Below are positions 12,216-25,100 of a DNA stretch of 64,000 nt, in pieces (position 1 is the first letter of the stretch; each line of letters opens with the position of its first letter). The notes beneath the pieces are model-generated. The model saw only the letters and a list, made by a program, of their open reading frames with translations, had not been told where the DNA came from and searched no databases. Both the position numbers and the translations under genes were made by a program. This DNA comes from Plantago major (Eukaryota; Streptophyta; Magnoliopsida; Lamiales; Plantaginaceae): contig JAIFAC010000149.1 of the NCBI GenBank assembly GCA_026545765.1, positions 62,001-126,000 on the forward strand, written 5' to 3'.

Positions 12216-12224
12216 ATATATATA
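12216..12224 (-). promoter_or_regulatory. Candidate internal promoter of the extra ORF (minus copy)
   Basis: A clean TATATATAT run sits about 175 bases upstream of the extra ORF's ATG (12042), inside the roughly 800-base non-coding gap between pol and that ORF. The same element is at the same distance in the plus copy (26193-26201). Retroelements normally transcribe from the LTR, so a separate promoter is an inference from position and conservation. Confidence 0.45.
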
Positions 12225-12725
12225 GCAATGTAATCTCCACAGACATATACATACAAATTAATTTTGCGTGTAAGTATCTGTGAATTGCAAGCAGGCGTGA
12301 GTAAAAGCTTGTTCGGCATTAAATGCATAGTGGGCCCTGTCGGAATTTTAGCAGTCCACTATTTTCTGAGAGTTAATCTCTGTCGTAAAGATCAATCGTC
12401 CAATTCATCAAGGGTCACCATTGCTTCTTCAGCAATGATCACAATCAACAAATGTAATTATGCCCATTTAATGAATTTTGGCTATTAGCTTTCTGAATCA
12501 CGTTTCTGTATGACCAAGAACACTGTTTGCATCTGAATTTATCTCACACTTAGTATTTGTCCAAGTTTTACACAAAGATAGAAATAATACAAATTTCAAT
12601 AGAGTAGTTGAGTGCAGACAGTTGTACTATTATCTTTTGTGTTCCCCCTCACTGAATGATCCAGATATCTGAGTACCCGTCTCAGAAATCTTTGAACAGC
12701 CGTTTTACCCTTTAGCCTTTAGTTT

Positions 12726-12802
12726 CCGGATACCCGTTCCAGATTCCTCTTCTCTGGATACCCGTTCCAGATACCTCTTCTCTGGATACCCGTTCCAGAT
12801 AC
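12726..12802 (-). repeat. 28-bp tandem repeat after pol (three units)
   Basis: Three units of a 28-bp repeat lie downstream of the pol stop. The minus-strand core is GGTATCTGGAACGGGTATCC followed by a purine spacer. The plus-strand copy has four units at 25603-25713, so copy number differs between the two elements. Confidence 0.9.
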
Positions 12803-12853
12803 CTTTTCTCTCTCCTTTGATATCTTTTTCAGATATCTCTTCTCTGAACTTTT

Positions 12854-15800
12854 TCAGTTCTTTGGTAGCTCCATTAGTCCAAGACTGTGTCTTAAGGCTA
12901 AGAATCTACTTTCTTGTAGTGGCTTAGTGAAGATATCTGTAAGTTGGTCTTCAGTGCCAATCTTGAGTATCTCTATATTGCCTTTTTCAACATGGTCTCT
13001 GATGAAGTGGTGTCTAACATCAATGTGCTTTGTTCTTGCATGAAACTTAGGATACTGAGTTATGTCAATGGCACTTGTGTTGTCACAGAAAATGGGAGTT
13101 TTCTCTTCATTGAGTCCATAGTCTTTGAGTTGTTGTTGTATCCACAATATATGTGAAGCACAACACCCAGCAGCAATATATTCAGCCTCTGTGGTAGATG
13201 TGGCAATTGAATTTTGTTTCTTGCTGACCATGATATTAATCTAGCACCAAGGAATTGACAAGTTCCTGAGGTGCTTTTTCTATCAAGCAAAGATCCAGCA
13301 TAGTCGGCATCTGAATAGCCAACCAAACTCAATCCACTCTCTTTTGGATACCACAATCCAACTTCTCTGAGACCTTTTACATACCTTAATATTTTCATAG
13401 CAATGTTGTAGTGTGACTGCATTGGATTTGTCTGAAATCTAGCACACACTCCAACTGCATATTGAATATCAGGTCTACTTGCAGTGAGGTATAGTAGAGA
13501 CCCAATCAATTTCCTATACTTATGTTCTTCAACACTCTTGTCAGATTCAGTATAGGTCATTTTGGTTCCAATGCTCATTGGTATCTTAGCATTCTTTTCA
13601 GAAGGCTTTAGATTGAACTTATTGAGCATATACTTTGCATACTTTGTTTGACTAATGAATATTCCATCATTGAGTTGCTTGACTTGCGATAGGAAGTAAT
13701 TCAATTCTCCCATCATGCTCATCTCAAATTTACATTTCATGAGTTCAGCAAAATCTTCACAAAGTTGCTTGTCTTTAGATCCAAATATAATGTCATCAAC
13801 ATATACTTGAACTAAAAGCAGTTTCCCGTCAAGGTTCAGTGTGAAGAGTGTTTTGTCAACATCTCCTTTCTTGAAGCCACTTTCTAGTAGGTATCTGGCC
13901 AATGTATCATACCATGCTCTTGGAGCTTGTTTCAGCCCATACAGAGCTTTACAAGCTTATAGACCATCCTACTTTCGAGAAAACTTCAAAACACGGTGGT
14001 TGCTCAACATAGACTTCCCACCAGTTCACCATTTAGAAATGCTCTCTTGACATCCATCGATAAAGCAGAAGTCATTATGAGCTGCAAAGGCTAGAAAGAG
14101 TCTTATTGCATCCAATCTTGCAACTGGTGCATAAGATTCATCAAAATCTAATCCTTCAGTCTGGGTGAATCCCTTGGCAACCAACCTAACTTTGTTTCTG
14201 TTATTTCACCAGACTCATTCATTTTGTTTCTGAAAACCCACTTGGTTCCTATTACAGATATTCCGTCAGCAAATGGAACCAGTTTCCAGACTTTGTTTCT
14301 CTCAAATTGATCCAACTCTTCTTGCATTGCAGAGATCCAGTCTTGATCTTTTAATGCTTCTTCTATAGTCTTTGGTTCAATTTTTGAGATGAAACATCCA
14401 TAGAGACAACTTGCATTTTCAGCGATTGCTCTTCTAGTTCTAACTCCTTGGTCTATGGGACCAATCACATCTTTTGAAGGATGATTTCTTATCCATTTCA
14501 TAATGGGTTTTGAACTAGTAGGATCAATATCAATTTGATTTGAATGTGAATCAATATGATCTTGATGAGATACTTGTGCAGTATCTGGGATATCTGACAC
14601 ATGGGAAATGTCATGGATATCTGACACTTTTTCAGTGTTAGAGATATCTGGATCTTGCATTTAAGCAATCTCATTTTCAGATACCTTTTCATGATGAAGG
14701 TTCTCGATGCTTTGTTCCATTTCTGGAATTTTCATAGGAAATTCTTCATCATGTCTTAGAGTCATCTGGTTGTTACTAAGCATAGGTTGCTTTTCATCGT
14801 CAGACTCATCCTCTATTTGAATGATAGAATTGTTTCCTTCTGAGGATCCTTTTTCAGAATCTTTAATCATTAGTTCTCGAACTATCGAGAGATCATCATT
14901 CAAGAGTACTTTCTTGTTTCCTTCATAGAATACTACATGAATAGATTCTTGATCTTTTGCGTTCTTTTGTTGTAGATTCGTAGGCTTTGCTATTCGAGAA
15001 TAACCAAGAAATACTCCTTCATCTCATCTTTGGTTGAAATGTTCTCAAGTATTCTTTTCCATTGTTAAGAACGAAACATCGCACCAAACACCCTTAGATG
15101 TTTGATACTGAGGGTACCAATGAAAAGCTCGTGCGGAGTTTTGTCAATGTGTTTGTTAATCGACATCTATTTTGAGTGCGACATCTTGTGTTTCTGACTT
15201 CAACCCAATAGATTTCACTTATTTCAATGTCGTGAGCATTGTTCTTCTTTCTTCTTTGGTCCTATTCTTTCTTTCAAAGAACACCATTTTGTTGTGGTGT
15301 CCTTCTGAAGATAGTTGATGTTGTATACCTTTGCAAGTACAAAACTCTTTGATGTCTTGGTTCACAAACTCGATACCATGGTGCATTACGATTCAGATAC
15401 CTTGTCATTTTCATGACTTGAGCTTATTCAAAAGTTAGGTATCTCAACCCTTGCATCGGTTATGTTTGAGAAAGACAACCCAGTGAATCTTGAGTAATCA
15501 TCAACAACAACGCACCATACTTCTTTCTGCATAACTAGTTCTTGAGGATTCAAGCAGATCCATATGTAACATTTTCGGTGGCCTTTCCTTTGGAATGTCT
15601 AGTTTTAGACTTGAAAGATGTTTTGGATTGTTTTCCCATTTGGCAAGCTGAGCATACACCTTCTTTTCTATATGCCATTTTGGGTAAACCAACCACCAAC
15701 TCTTTCTTGGCTAGTTTATTCAGAGTTTTGAAATTCAAGTGACTCATTCTTTTATGCCATAGCCAATTTTCTTCAGTGTGGCCAGATTGACTCACCATGA

Positions 15801-16200
15801 GACATTCTTCGGTTGTGGCGGATGCCCAATCAGCAACATAAAGATTTTCTTTACGCCTTGCAACCAAGACTGTCTGCATTGACTCATTGTCAATCACTTT
15901 ACATAGTTTTGACTTGATCTTGACAGTGTACCCTTTGTCTACGAGTTGACTCATGCTTAGGAGATTATATTTCAATCCCTTTACATGAAGTACTTCAGAG
16001 ATTGTGAGGGCGCCGAACTTCAAATTGCCAAAACCTATGGTTGGATTTTCATCTCCTCCAGCAAACCTGATAATTGGTCCATCATTGCATTTTTTGTAGT
16101 TAATCAGATTTGCTTTGTCTCCTGTCATGTGCTTCCCACATCCACTATCAAAATGCCACTTTGAGTTAGTCTTTAGAGTGTTCTGCACAAAATAGGAAAC
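12854..16200 (-). pseudogene. Ty1/copia pol, minus-strand copy (broken)
   Basis: Order along the minus strand is protease, integrase, reverse transcriptase, RNase H. The protease motif is DSGCGKHMTGD at about 16130. A GAG-pre-integrase zinc region (LWHKRMSHL, CSACQMGKQSK) follows at 15770-15600. Integrase remains lie at 15550-15030 and are heavily frameshifted. Reverse transcriptase fragments follow at 14350-13230 with the catalytic YVDDIIFGS near 13800. RNase H (12854-13231) contains STTEAEYIAAG, CDNTSAI and RTKHIDVRHHFIRDHVEKG and ends in a natural stop. Frameshifts near 14150, 14660, 14900 and 13230 separate the pieces, and RT reads FLSQVKQ where the plus copy has FLGLQVKQ. The enzyme set copied and integrated the element; this copy cannot make it. 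Confidence 0.93.
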
Positions 16201-16206
16201 AGGAGA

Positions 16207-17936
16207 TTAGGTTCTCATACCAACAATGGAACCATCTGGATTAAAGAATCTTCCAGTAGGAATCCATTTTTGAATGAATTTCTTAGGAACATTCTTTTGT
16301 CTAACAGGAACATAAGGAGGAATCTTAGTTAAATGATTAATATCATTGTTGTTAAGAACTATTTTCTTCCTTGTTGTGTTCCTAGGTGCTCCATTTGGTG
16401 CTTTCAGATACCTGTCAGATTTCTGAGTCTGCTTTTCAGCAAACTTAGCTTTGCTAGCCAGATTTCTTCTAGCCCTGGCATTCAGATTTTTAGTGGCTTG
16501 ATTTATCTTCCAATTCGGATAATTGCTGTGAGCAATTCTAGCCTTTAACCATCGTTCTTGTTCTTGTTTGTATTCGCGAGCAAGTTGTTTTCCGATGGGT
16601 TTATAGCCAATACCATTCCGAGCACCTGATGTTGTCTGAGATCTCTTCTCAGCAGCTTTGCTAGTCTCTGGATGATCAATTTTCTTTCCAGAAAACGTGA
16701 CATAAGAAAATTTGCTCACGCAATTTTTCCTTTTGAGAGACATAACCTCGGGTGATTGCACTTCTCAGTGTTATGTTTCTTTTCAGAGACATTTCCCACA
16801 GTTTTCTTTTGGACTTGTTTTTCCCACAAAGGCTTGGTCGCAACTGCCTTTCCTTTGTCAACAATCTTAGCTTTCTGACCGATACTGTAGATTGTTTGGG
16901 AATCACCTTGCTAAGCACTAACGAATGTTAGTCCTTCATTACTCTTATTCAGAGTGGTGGAACTATCTGTGTGTGTGTCCATCCCAAGTCCTCTCTTTTT
17001 TTAAGGATCTCTTAAATAGGATTGTACTTCAGTAAGAGTGTCACTAGCTTTGGCATAAGATTGAAAGGATAGTTCTTTCTTTTTGAGTTCCTTATTTTCA
17101 GAAAGAAGACCTTCACATTTCTTTTGAAGATTTGCCATTGCTTCTTTATGTGACTTTTCGGTCTCAGATATCTGAGCATTGAGAAATGCATTTTCAGCAT
17201 CCTTTTTCTCAGATATCTTGATTAATTTAGAATTTTCCTTTGCACGAGAATTCTTTTCTTCTTCGAAATTTTCGGCTCTAGCTCGGAACATTAGAAATTC
17301 TCTTTTGTAAAGATCAATTTCTTTTCTGAGATTTTCCAGTTCTTTGATTCCTTCGTCATCACTTTCATAAGTATAACAGGAAGTATGTGTTACCTCATCA
17401 GCCATTAGACAAGGTTCAATGTTGGAGATATCTGGGAAGATTTCTTCAGCCATTCCACACACTTCTTTCTTCTTTTGACCAAAGTCAATTACTTCATGAG
17501 AAACACTGCATATTTCTGGGGAAGGCAGTGTGGAATCATCTGAATCCTCATCCTCAGAATCAGACTCAATATCCAGAGCATCCATTTGGAGTTGAATCTT
17601 TTTCCTTTCTTCAGTGAGCATAGCTCTTTGACTTCTTTTGAAGATTCTTCTATCTTTCTTGTCACATGTCTTAAATTTGTTGAAGGCAGGACAATCTTTC
17701 TTGAAATGACCAGGTTTCTGACAATAGAAACATATATCATTTCCGATTTCTACTTCCTCAGTACTTGAAGCTTTTTGAGCTGGCTTGTTCAGCGAGCTTT
17801 GCATATTTTTGTACTGGTGATAGTTTGAGCCTAGATGCTTTTTCAGCTTCTCTTTGGCTTTTCTTCTCTCAATTTCTCGACTGACATATTTTCCCATTTG
17901 CTTTACAACAAGAGCATCCTCAGTCACATCCTTGCC
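16207..17936 (-). pseudogene. gag, minus-strand copy (5' truncated)
   Basis: This is the C-terminal two thirds of the capsid/nucleocapsid gene. It begins at the junction with LTR B (17937), in the middle of the KGKDVTEDA segment, so the matrix/capsid part and PBS are missing. A CCHC knuckle CFYCQKPGHFKKDC lies at about 17730-17690. Next are an acidic tract, a long coiled-coil Lys/Glu-rich region with a TGA-type stop near 17001, and a basic C-terminal part ending at a TAA (about 16207). That TAA is in the same frame as protease and is present in both copies. Confidence 0.88.
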
Positions 17937-18626
17937 TGTTAGGAATATCTGTTTAGATTTTGATTAGCAACCTAATGACTTATCTTAGCTCAGAAAGGTG
18001 ATTAGTACTCTTAGTTCACTTGAACACTGTAAAAGAGGAAAGTCACTAAGTATGATAGTCTATCAAATCTTGTATAGGATGTTAGGTCTCAAAATGTAAT
18101 TTTTATTTTCTGAAGAAGACTAAGAAGAAGGCATCCAGCAGGAAAAGTTCAACGGATTTGAAGATTTGAAGACTGCACAAGATTGCTGAAGACAAGGGTT
18201 TTTCAGATACCTATGTCCAGATATCTTGGAGAAACAAGTGTTTTGAAACACACGAGTTGCAAAAGATATATGAGAATAAAAGGTTTCTGAGACGAGGAAA
18301 GTGCCCACAGATATCTACACTCAGATACCTTGGACATAAAATATGCTTCTGAAAAAGAAACATATTATAAAGTTGTTTAAACAAGTGGTATCTGGAGCTA
18401 TGATGATCTCTGGAAAAGAACGTGCAAAGCCTCAGAAATCTTGCATAGTTCCGTTGGCACTACAGAACAAAGTATAGTACAGTACATTAAATGCGCATGT
18501 AAATGTCGAACAAAAGTGTAACCGAAGAAGATGACAAACACCTTTCTGATTACTATACTCAGATATCAATAGTTTGAATTTGATTTAAGCCTAACGGATA
18601 CTATTCAAACGGCACTCAAATTCATC

Positions 18627-18634
18627 TATAAATA
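18627..18634 (+). promoter_or_regulatory. LTR TATA box
   Basis: TATAAATA lies within LTR B about 690 bases after the LTR start and 930 bases before the PBS. It is the best candidate core promoter for the element, which puts the U3/R border near 18660. The equivalent sequence is at 5374-5381 in LTR A. It occurs twice in LTR C (32253-32260 and 32369-32376) because of an internal duplication there. Confidence 0.65.
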
Positions 18635-19034
18635 TCAACACTTAGACTACTTGAGAACACACCTTAGAACACACTGAACTTCAAGAACACTGAATACTTA
18701 CACAAGCGCTCTCAAGCAAACTACTTACCTTCAAGCTTTCTGTTGCGACCAAAGCTCTTGTATCTAAGTAGCACAAAAGTTCTAAGTGTCGTGATCCTTA
18801 ACGAGCATTGTTATCTGTGAAAGAGTTGAACTAAGATTTCATATCTAAGTTTCATTCTCTTGAACACTTACCATAGACTTGGGTCAGTAGAGAACAAGAT
18901 ACCATACATTGCAAAGTGTATTAAGTATACTTGATTCACATAGCTATCTGAATAACTAAACAAGTTATTAAAGAAGCTCACCTGACAAGCAAACCTAAAA
19001 CCAACACCATATACGGCGTGGAGTACAAGAAGAA

Positions 19035-19198
19035 CTTAGTTTGGGAAACTAAGGAATAACTCCAAGGTTGCTGAGCACAGGAAGTACTTAGCTTGGGAAG
19101 CTAAGGAATAGCTCAAAAAGGTTTCTGAGTACAGGAAGTACTTGGCTGTGAAAGCCGGGGGAATAACTCAGGGGGAACACTTGGTTGGGAACCTAGTG
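19035..19198 (+). repeat. Serial covarying hairpin units in R/U5
   Basis: Three degenerate units spaced about 53 bases apart each contain a perfect or near-perfect hairpin. They are CTTAGTTTGGGAAACTAAG (19035-19053), CTTAGCTTGGGAAGCTAAG (19087-19105) and CTTGGCTGTGAAAGCCGGG (19141-19159). A related fourth stem with one mismatch is at 19178-19198. Stem changes are matched on both sides between units. The units are conserved in LTR A, and LTR C has an extra one (about 31670-31870). Confidence 0.7.
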
Positions 19199-19561
19199 CA
19201 TTTAGGAATCAAGAAAAGATATATGTAAGGTTACCTCATTTATCTTAGTGGATTCTAGGTCTGAAAAAGACCGAAGTGGATTAGTTGAAGGATTACGCCA
19301 CCTTCAAATACCACTATAAAAAGACTTGTGTTATTTACTTTCTGCAGTTTATTACTAGTTTTACTTATATTGCAAAGTACTTACACTTATCTTGCTGAAC
19401 ACGTGCACTTATCTCAGAAGTCTTCAGTTCTCTGAAATTAAGTATCAGATATCTTCACAGATATCTGAGAAACTGTGATTATCGACAAAAGTTTTAAAAG
19501 ACTATTCACCACCCCCCCTGCCCCTCTAGTCTTTTACTTTGTCGTTATCTGGACCAACAAG

Positions 19562-19573
19562 TGGTATCAGAGC
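19562..19573 (+). other. Primer-binding site (initiator tRNA-Met)
   Basis: TGGTATCAGAGC, two bases after the LTR end CCAACA, is complementary to the 3' end of plant initiator methionine tRNA. This is the standard minus-strand primer site of Ty1/copia elements. It defines LTR B as a 5' LTR and the transcription direction as plus. Confidence 0.95.
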
Positions 19574-19677
19574 GGGAGGTTCCCAAGTCTTCTGCACTGA
19601 ACCTAGATCCCAGATAAGTGCCCACTAACTGCTTTTCACCTACACTTGATTTGTTTTTTTAGTGTGTTTGCTGCAGG

Positions 19678-22192
19678 ATGTCTTTAAGTGACGCCCCAAT
19701 TCTCAAGCCAGAAAATTATGAGAAATGGAAGAACAACATGATGCTCCACCTAGAAGCCATCAGTGATGAAATGATCGAAGTAATAAAGAATGGCCCAATA
19801 GTCATTCAACAACTCAAGCAAGTCATAGAGGTTTCTAATGGTAGAGACTGAGAACAAAGTGATGGGTCTTCACAGACAGATGCATCAACCAGTGAGAGAC
19901 CTGCCAGTCAAGTTATTTATGAACCAAAGCCCAGAGAACTCTGGACATCGAAAGATGCCAAGAGAAATAGATTGGATGGACAGGCTCGTAATATCATCAT
20001 ACGTTCTACTCCAGAGCACATCTGATAAAGCGTAGGGTGCAAAAACGGCGAAAGTGGCCTGGCAACTGATTGAAGAAATCTGTGCTGGCACTGAAAAAAC
20101 AAAGGAAAATAAGTTTGAAGTTTTGAAGCTAAAATTCCAAAACTTTAAACAAGGTCCCACTGAGACTCTTGAAGAACTAGATTTCCGATTTACAACACTT
20201 ATGAGTGACATGGCTGCACTTGGTGAAAGTAATAGATATACCCAGTCAGAAAAGATTAAAACCATTGTGAGAAGTATAAATCATAACTGGGAACACACAA
20301 AGTTTTTCTACTTTAACCAAGGAATGCCAGATATCACTCCTGTGGAACTTTTCTCTCACCTTGCCACTGTTGACTATGAGATAACTCAAAGGGAAAAAAC
20401 AACTGAGAAGTTGCAGAGTGTTGCTCTAGTTGCTCAAGGAACTTCTGAAAAGAAGAAAGGCAAGGATGTGACTGAGGATGCTCTTGCTGTAAAGAAAATG
20501 GGAAAATATGTCAGTCGAGAAATTGAGAGAAGAAAAGCCAAAGAGAAGCTGAAAAAACATCTAGGCTCAAACTATCACCAGTACAAAAATATGCAAAGCT
20601 CGCTGAACAAGCCAGCTCAAAAAGCTTCAAAATCTTGAGGCGAAATCGGAAATGATATATGTTTCTATTGTCAGAAACCTGGTCATTTCAAGAAGGATTG
20701 TCCTGCCTTTAACAAATTTAAGACATGTGACAAGAAAGATAGAAGAATCTTCAAAAGAAGTCAAAGAGCTATGCTCACTGAAGAAAGGAAAAAGATTAAA
20801 CTCCAACTGGATGCTCTAGATATTGAGTCTGATTCTGAGGATGAGGATTCAGATGATTCCACACTGCCTTCCCCAGAAATATGCAGTGTTTCTCATGAAG
20901 TAATTGACTTTGGTCAAAAGAAGAAAGAAGTGTGTGGAATGGCTGAAGAAATCTTCCCAGATATCTCCAACATTGAACCTTGTCTAATGGCTGATGAGGT
21001 AACACATACTTCCTGTTATACTTATGAAAGTGATGAAGAAGGAATCAAAGAACTGGAAAATCTCAGAAAAGAAATTGATCTTTACAAAAGAGAATTTCTA
21101 ATGTTTCGAGCTAGAGCCGAAAATTTCGAAGAAGAAAATAATTCTCTTGCAAAGGAAAATTCTAAATTAATAAAGATATCTGAGAAAAAGGATGCTGAAA
21201 ATGCATTTCCCAAGGCTCAGATATCTGAGACCGAAAAGTCACAAAAAGAAGCAATGGCAAATCTTCAAAAGAAATGTGAAGGTCTTCTTTCTGAAAATAA
21301 GGAACTCAAAAAGAAAGAACTATCCTTTCAATCTTATGCCAAAGCTAGTGACACTCTTACTGAAGTACAATCCTATTTAAGAGATCCTTCAGAAAAGAGA
21401 GGACTTGGGCTGGACACACACACAGATAGTTCCACCACTCTGAATAAGAGTAATGAAGGACTAACATTCGTTAGTGCTCAGCAAGGTGATTCCCAAACAA
21501 TCTACAATATCGGTCAGAAAGCTAAGATTGTTGACAAAGGAAAGGCAGTTGCGACCAAGCCTTTGTGGGAAAAATAAGTCCAAAAGAAAACTGTGGGAAA
21601 TGTCTCTGAAAAGAAACATAACACTGAGAAGTGCAATCACCCACAGTGCTATGTCTCTCAAAAAGGAAAAATTGCAGAAGCTGGCAAATTTTCTTATGTC
21701 ACGTTTTCTGGAAAGAAAATTGATCATCCAGAGACTAGCAAAGCTACTGAGAAGAGATCTCAGACAGCATCAGGTGCTCGGAATGGTATTGGCTATAAAC
21801 CCATCGGGAAACAACTTGCTCGCGAATACAAACAAGAGCAAGAACGATGGTTAAAGGCTAGAATTGCTCACAGCAATTATCAGAAGTGGAAGATAAATCA
21901 AGCCACTAAAAATCTGAATGCCAGGGCTAGAAGAAATCTGGCTAGGAAAGCTAAGTTTGCTGAAAAGCAGACTCAGAAATCTGACAGGTATCTGAAAGCA
22001 CCAAATGGAGCACCTAGGAACACACCAAGGAAGAAAATAGTTCTTAACAACAATGATATTAATCATTTAACTAAGATTCCTCCTTATGTTCCTGTTAGAC
22101 AAAAGAATGTTCCTAAGAAATTCATTCAAAATTGGATTCCTACTGGAAGATTCTTTAATCCAGATGGTTCCATTGTTGGTATGAGAACTTAA
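19678..22192 (+). pseudogene. gag, plus-strand copy
   Basis: The gene starts at an ATG (19678) 105 bases after the PBS, reading MSLSDAPILKPENYEKWKNN, a typical copia gag N-terminus. A TGA near 19850 and frame changes up to about 20050 break it. The UBN2-type capsid part (20054-20638) includes AWQLIEEICAG and LKFQNFKQGPTETLEELDFRF. A TGA at 20636 interrupts it just before the CCHC knuckle CFYCQKPGHFKKDC (about 20660-20700). Next come the acidic and coiled-coil parts (20771-21577), a stop near 21575, and a basic segment to the TAA at 22190-22192. The coiled coil after the knuckle is long for a copia gag. Confidence 0.92.
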
Positions 22193-25100
22193 TCTCCTGT
22201 TTCCTATTTTGTGCAGAACACTCTAAAGACTAACTCAGAGTGGCATTTTGATAGTGGATGTGGGAAGCACATGACATGAGACAAAGCAAATCTGATTAAC
22301 TACAAAAAATGCAATGATGGACCAATTATCAGGTTTGCTAGAGGAGATGAAAATCCAACCATAGGTTTTGGCAATTTGAAGTTCGGCGCCCTCACAATCT
22401 CTGAAGTACTTCATGTAAAGGGATTGAAATATAATCTCCTAAGCATGAGTCAACTAGTAGACAAAGGGTACACTGTCAAGATCAAGTCAAAACTATGTAA
22501 AGTGATTGACAATGAGTCAAAGCAGACAGTCTTGGTTGCAAGGCGTAAAGGAAATCTTTATGTTGCTGATTGGGCATCCGCCACAACCGAAGAATGTCTC
22601 ATGGTGAGTCAATCTGGCCACACTGAAGAAAATTGGCTATGGCATAAAAGAATGAGTCACCTGAATTTCAAAACTCTTAATAAACTAGCCAAGAAAGAGT
22701 TGGTGGTTGGTTTTCCCAAAATGGCATATAGAAAAGAAGGTGTATGCTCAGCTTGCCAATTGGGAAAACAATCCAAAACATCTTTCAAGTCTAAAACTAG
22801 ACATTCCGGAAAGGCCATCAAAATGTTACATAAGGATCTGTTTGAATCCTCGAACTAGTTATGCAAAGAAAAGAAGTATGGTCCGTTGTTGTTGATGATT
22901 ACTCAAGATTCACTTGGGTTGTCTTTCTCAAACATAAATCGATGCAAGGTTGAGATACCTAACTTTTGAATAAGCTCAAGTCATGAAAAATGACAAGGTA
23001 TCTCAGAATCGTATGCACTATGGTCGAGTTTGTGAACCAAAGACATCAAAGAGTTTTGTACTTGCAAAGGTATACAACATCGGCTATCTTCTCAGAAGGA
23101 CACCACAACAAAATGGTGTTCTTTGAAAGAAAGAATAGGACTCGAAAGAAGCAAAGAAGAACAATGCTTGCGACATCAAATAAGTGAAATCTATTGGGTT
23201 GAAGTCAGAAACACAACATGCTACACTCAAAATAGATGTCGATTAACAAACACCATGACAAAACTCCGTACGAGCTTTTCATTGGTAGACCTCCTTGTAT
23301 CAAACATCTAAGGGTGTTTGGTTGCAGATGTTTCGTTCTTAACAATGGAAAAGAATACTTGAGAACATTTCAACCAAAGGCAGATGAAGGAGTATTTCTT
23401 GGTTATTCTCTGAATAGCAAAGCCTACAGAATCTACAACAAAAGAACGCAAAAGATCGAAGAATCTATTCATGTAGTATTCTATGAAGGAAACAAGAAAG
23501 TACTCTTGAATGATGATCTCTCAGATAGGTTCAGAGAACTAATGATTAAAGATTCTGAAAAAGGATCCTCAGAAGGAAACAATTCTATCATTCAAATAGA
23601 GGATGAGTCTGACGATGAAAAGCAACCTATGCTTAGTAACAACCAGATGACTCTAAGAGATGATGAAGAATTTCCTATGCAAATTCCAGAAATGGAACAG
23701 GCTACTGAGAACCTTCATCATGAAAAGGTATCTGAAAATGAGATTGCTGAAATGCAAGATCCAGATATCTCTAACACTGAAAAAGTGTCAGATATCCATG
23801 ACATTTCCCATGTGTCAGATATCCCGACATCGCACAAGTATCTCATCAAGATCATATTGATTCACATTCAAATCAAATTGATATTGATCCTACTAGTTCA
23901 AAACCCATTATGAAATGGATAAGAAATCATCCTTCAAAAGATGTGATTGGTCCCATAGACCAAGGAGTTAGAACTAGAAGAGCAATCATTTGAAAATGCA
24001 AGTTGTCTCTATGGATGTTTCATCTCAAAAATTGAACCAAAGACTATAGAAGAAGCATTAAAAGATCAAGACTGGATCTCTGCAATGCAAGAAGAGTTGG
24101 ATCAATTTGAGAGAAACAAAGTCTGAAACCGTTCCATTTGTCTTTTAATATCTAATAGGAACCAAGTGGATTTTCAGAAACAAAATGAATGAGTCTGGTG
24201 AAATAACCAGAAACAAAGCTAGGTTGGTTGCCAAGGAGTCACCCAGACTGAAGGATTAGATTTTGATGAATCTTATGCACCAGTTGCAAGATTGGATGCA
24301 ATAAGACTCTTTCTAGCCTTTGCAGCTCATAATGACTTTACAGTTTATCAGATGGATGTCAAGAGAGCATTTCTAAATGGTGAACTGGCTGGGGAAGTCT
24401 AGGTTGAGCAACCACCAGGTTTTGAAGTTTCCTCAGAAAGTAGGATGGTCTATAAGCTTCAGAAAGCTCTGTATGGGCTGAAACAAGCTCCAAGAGCATG
24501 GTATGATACATTGGCCAGATACCTACTAGAAAGTGGCTTCAAGAAAGGAGATGTTGACAAAACACTCTTCACACTGAACCTTGACGGGAAACTGCTTTTA
24601 GTTCAAATATATGTTGATGACATTATATTTGGATCTAAAGACAAGCAACTTTGTGAAGATTTTGCTGAACTCATGAAATGTAAATTTGAGATGAGCATGA
24701 TGGGAGAATTGAATTACTTCCTAGGGCTGCAAGTCAAGCAACTCAATGATGGAATATTCATTAGTCAAACAAAGTATGCAAAGGATATGCTCAATAAGTT
24801 CAATCTAAAGCCTTCTGAAAAGAATGCTAAGATACCAATGAGCATTGGAACCAAAATGACCTATCTAATCGACAAGAGTGTTGAAGAACATAAGTATAGG
24901 AAATTGATCGTCTCTACTATACCTCACCGCAAGTAGACTGATATTCAATATGCGGTTGGAGTGTGTGCTAGATTTCGCACAAATCCAATGCGCCACACTA
25001 CAACATTGCTACGAAAATATTAAGGTATGTAAAGGTAATGTAGAAGTTGGATTGTGGTATCCAAAAGAGAGTGGATTGAGTTTGGTTGGCTATTCAGATG

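Larger units (their letters stand above)
17937..19559 (+). repeat. LTR B: 5' LTR of the plus-strand element
   Basis: This 1,623-bp LTR runs TGTTAG...CCAACA and is followed directly by the primer-binding site. Its outer end abuts the truncated gag of the minus element with no intervening bases, as expected for an integration joint. The left target duplication would be TTGCC (17932-17936); its partner has been lost with the element's 3' end. It is nearly identical to LTR A apart from orientation and scattered substitutions. Confidence 0.93.

Noticed and set aside
12264-12488. 74-residue open frame opposite the gap between pol and the extra ORF
   Set aside because: Antisense within non-coding element sequence and disrupted in the other copy.
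17937-19559. LTR B as a solo LTR
   Set aside because: It is followed by a correct PBS and the gag start, so it is a 5' LTR of a truncated element.
22155-22217. Possible mini-intron between gag and protease (GTATGA ... TGTGCAG)
   Set aside because: It would be only 38 bases, below plant minimum intron size, and its removal would shift the frame.
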